Shown here piece after piece: positions 56,181 through 64,000 of a stretch of DNA of 64,000 bases (its first letter is position 1; each line of letters begins with the position of its first letter). Below the pieces are notes generated by a model. That model saw only the letters and a program-made list of their open reading frames with translations, searched no databases and was not told the origin of the DNA. Made by a program: the position numbers and the translations under genes. Source of the stretch: Smallanthus sonchifolius (lineage: Eukaryota; Streptophyta; Magnoliopsida; Asterales; Asteraceae); assembly GCA_023525975.1 (NCBI GenBank), contig CM042030.1, positions 23,492,350 through 23,556,349 on the forward strand, in the 5' to 3' direction.

Positions 56181-57056
56181 TTAAGAGATTGACGCGGAGT
56201 GCTTGAACAGATTAGGATATTTGCGCATCATCTGATCTTCGCGCTCCCAAGTGAATTACGGTCCGCGTTTCAAGTTCCAACGGACTCTAACAATAGGGAT
56301 TTTACTGTGCTTTAACGATTTGACTTCCCTATCCATGATTTCCACAGGTTCTTCGATGAAACGCAGCTGTTCATCAATGTGTAGTTCCTCAAGAGGAACC
56401 GCGAGAGACTCGTCTGCTAGACTTTTCTTCAAATTTAAGATGTGAAAGACGTTGTGTACACCACTAAGTCCTTCAGGTAAGTCCAGTTGATACGCTACTG
56501 GTCCGATTCTCTTTAGTATTTTGAAAGGTCCAACCTAACGAGGATTCAGTTTACCTCGTTTCCCGAAACGAATGACACCTTTCCAAGGTGAGACTTTGAG
56601 TAAGACCATGTCACCTATTTGAAACTCTAAGGGTTTACGACGCTTGTCGGCATAGCTCTTTTGACGATCACGAGCTGCCGCCATACGGTTTCTAATTTGA
56701 ACGATCTTTTCGGAAGTTTTAAATACAAGTTCAGGACCTGTGAGTTGGCTATCTCCAACCTCGGTCCAACAAATGGGAGAACGGCATTTCCATCCATAAA
56801 GTGCTTCAAATGGAGCTGCCTTGATGCTAGTGTGATAGCTGTTGTTGTAGGAGGACTCCACCAACGGTAGGTGAGACTCTCAAGTGTTACCGAAATCAAT
56901 CACAAAAGCTCGTAGCATGTCCTCTAGGGTTTGGATAGTACGTTCAGTTTGGCCATCGGTTTGAGGATGGTATGCTGTGCTCATATCTAGACGCATGCCT
57001 AATGCTTTATGCAATGACTGCCAGAAACGAGAAGTGAATCGTGCATCACGATCCGA
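56181..57056 (-). pseudogene. pol: Element K pol, 3' segment: integrase end and chromodomain-like tail
   Basis: Continues the integrase interrupted by the solo LTR: RDARFTSRFWQSL, QTDGQTERTIQTLEDMLR, FEALYGWKCRSPICW, KSYADKRRKPLEF, VSPWKGVIRFGKRGKLNPR, KHSKIPIVRVRWNLKRGP, TWEREDQM, KYPNLF. Internal stops occur near 56880, 56535 and 56240. The catalytic Glu is retained. It ends in SASIS-stop before the hairpin. Confidence 0.88.
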
Positions 57057-59178
57057 TGTCACACCCCAACCGACGGCGGAAACGTCGGGGCGTGAATCGT
57101 GCAGACTGTTCATTGCTCATGGTTTGCTAATGTTTGAATAATTAATAATTGTTTTCATTGCAAATAGATAAGTTCAATCAAAACACAAACAATCCACAAA
57201 ATATAAATGTAAATTACATCAAATAAGCTAGTTTAATTAAATTCTAGGTCCAAAGTCCTATGTGTAGCATATCTTGATCACTTCAAACATTAGTACCTGA
57301 AACATGGTTAAAACAGGGTCAACTAGAAAGTTGGTGAGAGTACATAGGTTTAATCGTGTGATAGCAAAATACGTGTTGTGTGCATACAGTTCAATACAAT
57401 CATGACAATTAAGGCATTTATGGAGAGAAAAACATCGTGTGACCTATACAATCAAACCTTTGTAACTTGCACTCAAAATTTGTGTTGTCAGTAACAGTCG
57501 CCCTACCTGGGTGGGTTTGTCAGACTCAATAGATCTACCACTGTTTACTGTCGGCTGTTAGTTAATGATTGTACATGAAGAGCATAATAATTGGTCTACA
57601 AAATGTACTCAAGCACAAAGCGCAAAACTGTAAACATGCATAGGATGGAACTGTATATGTGTATAATTGAAAACATGTAAATAGAACGCATGTTCCACCC
57701 CAAAACGTTTGTAAAATAGAGTAAAAGAGGGGCTATGTAACTCACTTGTTATGCAGAGTGTAGGTCGCACAAGCAAGTATGTAATGGCGGTGTGTTGTAG
57801 ATTGCTAAGTTCGACCTAATGAACAATGTATATGTGTTATTGATTTGCGTTATTTAATGACGGAAGTGAATTTGTCATTCTTAAACGTGTAGGGTTTATC
57901 TTAAAAATCATTATTTAAACTGTTATTTATTTATCAAATTAACAGAATAAAAATAAAAGTAAAGATGCTGTTTAAGGGATGAGCACGACCGTGCTTGTAT
58001 ATGGCACAACCGCGCCCGGCACGTACGCGACCGTGCTTGGTCGGTAACGCGCCCGTGGTTGGTCAGAAGTCAAAACAAGAGTCTGGTCCTGAGACACGAC
58101 CGCGTCCGTATCCGGCACGACCGCGCCTAGGGTTTTGACTAGGTCAGGACTTGGTTTGATCGGTAACACAACCGGGCCTCTTACGGGGCACGACTGTGCT
58201 TGGTCAGACACGACCGCGCTCATAGGCTGGCGCGACCGTGTCTGGTCAATTCCAGAAGCAATTCGCCTGATTCTTGTAATAACACAGATTATAAACTTAG
58301 GGTTTTCATTTATATGATGTTTGCGAATCGAATTACACCATTTAATTAGGTTTATATCCTGTTTAACGTGTCGATCGTTTAAAACCATTTTTTATCAAAA
58401 CTCAGATTCAATTCTGTAGAATCATGTAATGAGGTTACGAATTGAGTTAGGGCTTTCGATTAAATTGGAGAGACGATCCTAATGAACTATTACTAACCTG
58501 TTTTGAATGGGCAACAAGTGCAGACGGCTACGGGGAGACTTCGCGGCTTTTTCTTGATCGACAAACGAGATAGAGATGATGGAATGATGGATTTAGGGTT
58601 TAGAGAAGTTTATATATGTCTCGGGTAGGTATGGGCTTAACTTAATTCGTTTGATTCTTGCCCCAATTACTTGATTTGTTAAAGAAAGAGTCGGTTTAGA
58701 ATTTCCGAGTATTGGGACGATTGCATGTGTATTTGGTCGTGTTTTAGTCTCAATTAGCCGAATATCTTCTTCTGCAAGTTTCGCAAACTTCTAAACGTGT
58801 TTACAATCTATTTTTGGACAAGATTTGAGTCGGTTTGACTTTGCGGAGTCAAACTGTGAACGAGGCGCGACCGTGCTTCATGATAAGCACGACCGTGTTA
58901 ATGGCACAAGCGCGACCGTGCCTAGGACTAGGCGCGACCGTGCTTGTGTTGGTTTTTGGAAGTTTCAAGACTAGTCCTTGTAGTTTTGTAATATTGATGT
59001 TGTTTTGAGTTTTGGTCAAGTTTGGTCCTCGAGGTTTGTAAGATTGTTTTCGTTAATATTGTATTATAATGAACGCGTGTATGCTTGTAAGTGTATATGT
59101 ACAATAAATGTAAGGTTGAAATCTTTTATTGCACGGCATAAAATACATAGGAAAAACATGAAAATCAGAAAGGTTACA
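57057..59178 (-). mobile_element. Solo LTR inside K integrase
   Basis: A 2122-bp LTR, TGTAACCTTTCTG (from 59178) to GGGGTGTGACA (at 57057). It is flanked by TCCGA at 57052-57056 and 59179-59183. The host pol reads across the site after removing one TSD copy (ISD then RDARF). It has a TATATAAA box at 58617-58610, donor-like AACAG|GTTAGTA with the G at 58497, the CAACT...AGTTG module (57320-57333) and the acceptor-like GTTTCAG ending at 57297, for a possible 1201-bp intron. Confidence 0.95.
57970..58250. repeat. Cluster of GCACGACCGTGC-type near-palindromes, solo LTR
   Basis: About fifteen degenerate copies of a 12-bp near-palindrome (GCACGACCGTGC, GGCACGACCGCGCC and similar) lie inside the putative LTR intron. 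A smaller group lies at 58865-58950 in U3. The same repeat occurs at 5400-5712. Confidence 0.8.
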
Positions 59179-61450
59179 TCCGAAATAATGGAAATTGGCA
59201 CCCCGTGCCGAAAGACTATTTTCTTTAGGTAAGTACGAGTAAGTTTATCCATTTTGTCGGTCTCTTTGATTGCTAAGAAGTGAGCGGACTTTGTTAATCG
59301 ATCAACAATTACCCAAATAGTATCACATCCTGTAGGAGTTCGTGGCAATTTTGTGATAAAGTCCATTGATATCTGCTCCCATTTCCACATGGAAATCTCC
59401 GGTTGCTGGAGTAGGCCGGAAGGCTTTTGATATTCAACTTTGACCTTCGCACAAGTCAGGCACTTGCTCACATAGGTGGCTATATCGGCCTTCATCTTTG
59501 GCCACCAATACAGCACCATCAGGTCATGATACATCTTGTCGGAACCTGGATGCTGGAACTCATATTCGCTCGGCGAAGTAGCGAATACCATCAGATTTGG
59601 CCTCGAGTTGTGCTTCCATACCGCGAGTACCTTCTAACAGTAAGTTATCTTCTTTCAAGGCTTCAAGTTGAGCACTACGGATTCTGTCAGGCAATCCAGG
59701 GTGAATAGTAAGTTGTAATGCTCAAACTCGTTTGGGTTTCGTTTCCTTTCGGCTTAGTGCATCAGCCACAACGTTAGCTTTACCCGGATGATACCGGATC
59801 GTACAGTCGTAATCATTTAAAATTTCAACCCAACGACGTTGTCGCATGTTTAACTCCTTCTGCTCGAAGATATGCTGGAGGCTCTTGTGATCGGTGTAGA
59901 TGGTGCATTTGGTACCGTACAAATAATGTCTCCATATCTTAAGTGCAAAAACTACTGCTCCCAACTCTAAGTCATGAGTGGTGTAGTTTCTCTCGTGGAC
60001 CTTTAGTTTTCGTGAAGCGTATGCGATTACCTTTTCGCGTTGCATTAAGACACAACCCAGACATTGAATAGATGCATCACAATACACTACAAAATCATCG
60101 GTTCCTTCCGGAAGAGCTAAAATAGGTGCACTGCAAATTTTCTGTTTGAGGTGCTGGAAAGCTGACTCTTGGTTATCGCCCCAATTATAGGCTTTTCCTT
60201 TTTGAGTTAGGGCGGTGAGAGGTTGAGAAATTTTGGAAAATCCTTCGATGAATCGACGATAATATCCAGCCAATCCCAGAAATTGTCGCACCTCAGTCGG
60301 AGTCGTCGGTGCTGCCCAATTCTTGATGGCTTCTATTTTGGGTGGGTCGACATGTATCCCTTTCTCGTTGACTACATGTCCTAGAAGTTAAATCTTCAAG
60401 AATCCAGAATTCGCACTTTAGAGATTTTGGCATATAATTGCTCTTGTTTCAGCAATTCAATGATTAAGCGTAGGTGCTCCTCATGTTCTTCCTTGTTCTT
60501 ATAATCGATGAGGATGTCATCAATGAAAATGATGACGAACTAATAGAGGTAGGGTTTACACATACGGTTCATGAGGTCCATGAACACCGCGGGTGCGTTG
60601 GTTAAACCGAAAGGCATGACCATAAATTCGTGATGGCCGTACCTCATTCTGAATGCAGTCTTAGAGATATCTTCTTCTCGGACTCTTAACTGATGATAGC
60701 CGGACCTAAGATCTATTTTGGAATAGAAACTTGATCCTTGGATTTGATAAAAAAGGTCATCAATACGAGGTAAAGGTAGCGGTTCTTGATTGTGACTTTA
60801 TTCAACTCCCGGTAATCAATACACATACGGAACGTACCGTCTTTCTTCTTGACAAATAATACCGGAGCTTCCCACGGTGATGAACTAGGTCGGATGAAAC
60901 CTTTACTCAACAGATCTTGCAATTGCGTGGATAATTCTTGTAATTCACTAGGTGCCAACCTTTAAGGTGCTCGAACGATCGGTGCCATTCCGGGTGCTAG
61001 GTCGATTTGGAATTCAACCTGACGATGTGGTGGCAGACCAGGTAGATCCTCGGGAAACACTTCCAAAAATTCACGAACGATGGGAATATCCTCGATTTTC
61101 TTTTCTTCCGATGGCTGCTCAGCAACGAGAGCCAAAATAGTCGTGTGCCCCTTACGAAGGCATTTCTGTGCTTTCATAAAAGATATGATGCCCATGACTG
61201 CACCAACTCTTTCGCCTTGCTCGGATAGGACTTCTCCATTCGGGAGAGGGATACGAACAATCTTCTCATGACAAATGATTTCAGCTTGGTTCTTAGATAA
61301 CCAATCCATACCGACGATTACATCAAAACTACCAAGTGTGATCGGCATAAGGTCGATATTAAGTACGTGACTAGCTAGCTCAAGCTAACCCTTAAGAATG
61401 TGGGTTGCTTCAATAATTTGGCCGTCAGCCATCTCTATTATATGCTTAGC
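59179..61450 (-). pseudogene. pol: Element K pol, 5' segment: protease end, RT, RNase H, integrase start
   Basis: The protease C-terminal part (LGSFDVIVGMDWLSKNQAEI) is followed by RT (RMCIDYRELNK, GLTNAPAVFMDLMNR, FIDD), RNase H (CDAS, LELGAVVFALKIWRHY, TDHKSLQHIF, ADALSRK) and the integrase N-terminal part (HPGSDKMYHDL, CLTCAKVKVEYQ, MDFITKLPRTPTG, HGVPISIISD). Lesions: TAA at about 60962, a frame break near 60780, another stop near 60540, an indel near 60390, a stop near 59720 and a deletion near 59575 removing the segment between WVP and HPG. The protease active-site Asp is not visible. No gag lies upstream. Confidence 0.88.
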
Positions 61451-63141
61451 TTCTAATAGAGTTAGAGCACGACACACTAATATGGAATTTGTGAAATCGT
61501 GCTGAGACTTCTAGTGATACCCGCGCTTATAAGGCAACCGTTAGCCAATGCATAGGCTAAGGGAAGAGGTTCACATGTAAGTAAGGAAAGTCTAATGAGA
61601 TATAGATTCCAGTAGCATAAGAGATAGGATGTATGTTTAAGTAGTTGCGTTCAAATGATGGTTGGTTAGGTTAAATCTTCGTTTCCTAATGTCATTGGAT
61701 CAACGGGATCATTTCGTGAAGAAAGAAATCCGTTTACAGGATTGAATATGTTGGAGTAAAATTCGAAGTTAGACTAAGGATTAGTCACAGGATGAGATAA
61801 CAAGTTCAAGTGGGATCTATTGTAGGAGTGTAAGGAATAACACGTTAGCATAGAAAAAAAATTCCTCAAATTCTGTGTACATAGTTGGAGTCGGTGGTTT
61901 TACTCTGAGGTTCTACTAGAGTTTCACTCTAGGTGGTTCTATTGATTAAGTTTGAATGAGAGTCGTAAGATCACTAAGACTCTTACATGAGTGAGATAAA
62001 ATGATGTATTTCATTAATGATAGTCCAGTGTGTCCGTAAACACCTTCAACTTGATAGTCGCGTCTATCAGTTGTTGAACGAGTTTAACTATACCAACTAG
62101 TCGTTGAGTAGGTTACAAGAACTTCTACTGATAGTGGAAGTTTAAGTTTGTAGATTACTGCTTAGGACCATTTATCCACACACTAGGCTTCACCAGGACT
62201 TACATGCACTTCAAATTATTATTACGTGTGCACCCGTAATGATAATTTGTTTTGCATGCTCACCCTAGTTCTCCCTGTCCTGTGTCATAACGTCCTTTAG
62301 CACGTTTTCTGAGTACAGAGTGTTTTCTGATATGATAAGTCGTCGAATAGCTTAGTCATTAACTATACTTTGATCAATTAGAACTCATATTAGGATGAGT
62401 AGTCGAGAATGGTTTGATCCGAGTATTCACTCGAGTTGAAACACAATACAGGAGTCCAATCCAGTGGATTGTAGATGAGAACATGGAACAAACATGTACA
62501 TGAAATGCGACTTCGAGAAATGAAACTAATTCATGAATACAAGTTACAGAAAGCAGCAAAGTAGCCGTCCTTTCAACTAAGTCAAGATAGGGTTTGAGTA
62601 TGCATTGAGCAGTTCTCAGATTTGTGGTCAATCTATTCTCAACAGAATATTGACCAAAGACGCGAGCCCATGGCTCGGGAAAGTGATGACATCTACGTGT
62701 CAATGGATTCTGCAATAATGCGTGCAACGGTATGCCTTCATTGGGCGTATTGTTACTGACGGGTACAGTAGGGACTCGCCTCCGACGATCCAAACTCCCA
62801 AAGAGATATGCGTTAGTGCTGAGTGTCGTCCATAACAAGGACCTGAGAAAGCCCACCATACCCAACGGGTGATGGTGATGTAAGTGACTCCTCCGAAGGC
62901 TCCGTCTCGCTGCCCTCGAACGGGAGTGGATGATGTTCTTGTGATTCCCCGAGTGTCGCCACTGGGAATGATTATGCAATGCAATGATGTGTCCCTTGCC
63001 AAATGAGGGTGACACGGATGGTGTTACATGCCTGCACTGCAATGTATAGTTGCTATATGTATCACGTATAAGTGTCTGTGCCGTGTAACTAATGTGTGAG
63101 GTTATAGTCTAGTATGCAGTCCTAGTTCTCTATAACCAGTG
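61451..63141 (-). other. K leader and unassigned internal region
   Basis: No gag is recognisable between the PBS and the protease remnant (about 1.7 kb). A 222-codon open frame (63042-62374) has no recognisable motif and lies in the leader. A hairpin with a GTGCAC loop is at 62212-62249. Organisation matches H: PBS, about 0.9-1.0 kb, hairpin, then non-coding sequence. Confidence 0.5.
62212..62249 (-). other. Strong hairpin with GTGCAC loop, K leader
   Basis: The 15-bp stem (62212-62226 with 62235-62249) is perfect except one wobble pair. The sense-strand loop is GGTGCACA, identical to the H loop. It lies about 0.9 kb after the PBS. Confidence 0.75.
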
Positions 63142-63153
63142 GCTCTAATACCA
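63142..63153 (-). other. Primer binding site, element K
   Basis: The minus strand reads TGGTATTAGAGC, one transition away from the initiator tRNA-Met complement, three bases from the LTR end at 63157. Confidence 0.85.
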
Positions 63154-63156
63154 ATC

Positions 63157-64000
63157 TGTCACACCCCCAATTTCGACTAACGGAGTATTACCGTTTTTGG
63201 GAAGTGACAAACCAGGATCTCAGACACTAGTTACATCAAACGACACTATATGGGACTTGAATTGTCAAAACATAAAAGTTCAGAGTTAATGCGGAAGCGT
63301 AAATGTTAATATGAAATCAAAAGTAATTACACGCAATAGGCGTCAATCAATGTAAATAAGTAAACTGTTTCAAATGTTTGAAATGGATAATATGACAGTA
63401 GGACTCCATGCATGTCCTAAGTGTGCAACCTGTGCCTTAGCGACCTGAGAAACATGTAAGAAAAAGTGTCAACACGAGGTTGGTGAGTTCACAGGTTTCA
63501 AGTTTACAATAAGAGTGTGTTTGCCAGATTATGTACATTCAATATGCATATCTATAGGTAGCTAACCTATGTTCATGTTTTACTAAAGTGCTCGCAACCG
63601 AAGCTGACTGTGTTTGTATGCCTCCTGCCAGGTCTATCAACTCTGGCACATGTGAGTAGGCTAACATTTCACCCGTTCGATATCCAATCGAGTTAGCGCG
63701 ACTAACGCGGGTGGGATTTGTCAAACCCATTAGTACTACTAAACATTACCTCGCTAAGATCCATATTAACGGTTCGAAATAAGATGAGGACTTTCTGTGA
63801 TAGCATGTTACGCTTAGTCTCAACAGTGATATCATATAAAGTACCATAATCAAATAGTTGCGTCATCTTTTCTCCCCTGACGGGAAAAACAATATTTGCT
63901 TGCGTACCTGTTTCTCCCCCATGGGGAAAACAAGTAAAAGTTTGATAGTTGGTGTTTCATGTTTGTTTCTTCCTCAACAGGAAAACAAGTAAAATACGTT
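63157..64000 (-). mobile_element. K 5' LTR, 3' part (continues past the window)
   Basis: The LTR 3' end GGGGGTGTGACA is at 63157. It carries the ACTCAC-CAAC-CTCGT-GTTG-AC module (63470-63487) and acceptor-like GTTTCTCAG ending at 63445. 63582-64000 duplicates 53687-54105. Confidence 0.9.

Larger units (their letters stand above)
53687..64000 (-). mobile_element. Ty3/Gypsy retrotransposon K, decayed
   Basis: Minus-strand element: 5' LTR from 63157 to beyond the window, PBS 63142-63153, leader 61460-63141, pol pieces 61450-59179 and 57056-56181 split by a solo LTR, and 3' LTR 56133-53687. The LTR copies align at a constant offset of 9895 (53687-54105 with 63582-64000) with about nine differences, roughly 98 percent identical. 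Confidence 0.9.

Noticed and set aside
62374..63042. 222-codon minus-strand open frame
   Set aside because: Lies in the leader of element K, has no recognisable domain, is rich in His/Arg/Ser, and is not preserved in the corresponding H region.
1..64000. Host protein-coding genes, rRNA or functional tRNA genes
   Set aside because: Every long frame belongs to a mobile element or is a shadow. No rRNA-like or intact tRNA sequence was recognised.

Overview
This is repeat-dense plant nuclear DNA with no supportable host gene. Nearly all of it is long-LTR Ty3/Gypsy retrotransposons (gag, aspartic protease, RT, RNase H, integrase, C-terminal chromodomain-like tail; tRNA-Met-type primer site TGGTATCAGAGC), one plant L1-type LINE, and solo or truncated LTRs. 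Protein style and LTR motifs look like an Asteraceae-type eudicot genome; this rests on memory of similar sequences and is only moderately certain. Every coding region carries stops or frameshifts.

Naming used here. WKHRKG lineage (chromodomain contains WKHRKG): copy A (1420-4742, + strand, 5' part outside the window), copy B (30245-39242, +, structurally complete, TSD ATATG), copy C (29169-47120, +, structurally complete, TSD CCATT, contains B). RWNSKR lineage (chromodomain contains RWNSKR or close): copy F (7894-16422, -), copy H (19901-53692, +), copy K (53687 to the window end, -), pol fragment E (6326-7893, -). Detached LTRs: an H-like LTR (1-1419, -), an LTR end at 5714-6325 (-), an LTR and PPT remnant G (16423-18171, -), a solo LTR of the F family (25273-27445, +, TSD TAAAG) and another solo LTR (57057-59178, -, TSD TCCGA).

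Layout. 1-4742: copy A, interrupted at 1419/1420 by the H-like LTR. 4743-7893: unassigned DNA, an LTR end, and a pol fragment joined by illegitimate junctions. 7894-16422: copy F with a truncated 3' LTR. 16423-19900: LTR/PPT remnant plus AT-rich minisatellite. 19901-53692: element H, whose roughly 3.4-kb 5' LTR is split by a 7.9-kb LINE (itself carrying the F-family solo LTR) and by copy C (itself carrying copy B). The same LTR stretch lacks the LINE at 53430-53692, and the C 3' LTR lacks the B insertion, so both empty sites are visible. 53687-64000: element K, fused to the broken 3' LTR of H at a 6-nt microhomology and interrupted by a solo LTR inside integrase.

Beyond the nesting, several cis-structures recur across different LTR families: (i) a splice-donor-like site downstream of the TATA box and a conserved module ACTCAC-CARC-loop-GYTG-AC followed by an AG about 20-35 nt later, suggesting an intron of 1.1-1.5 kb inside the LTR, plus a second short leader intron just before gag in B and C; (ii) an array of short palindromes inside that putative intron, with a family-specific sequence; (iii) a hairpin between the pol stop and the polypurine tract with family-specific arms; (iv) a strong stem with a self-complementary GTGCAC loop about 1 kb into the leader of H and K. 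These are sequence observations; splicing and RNA function are inference.
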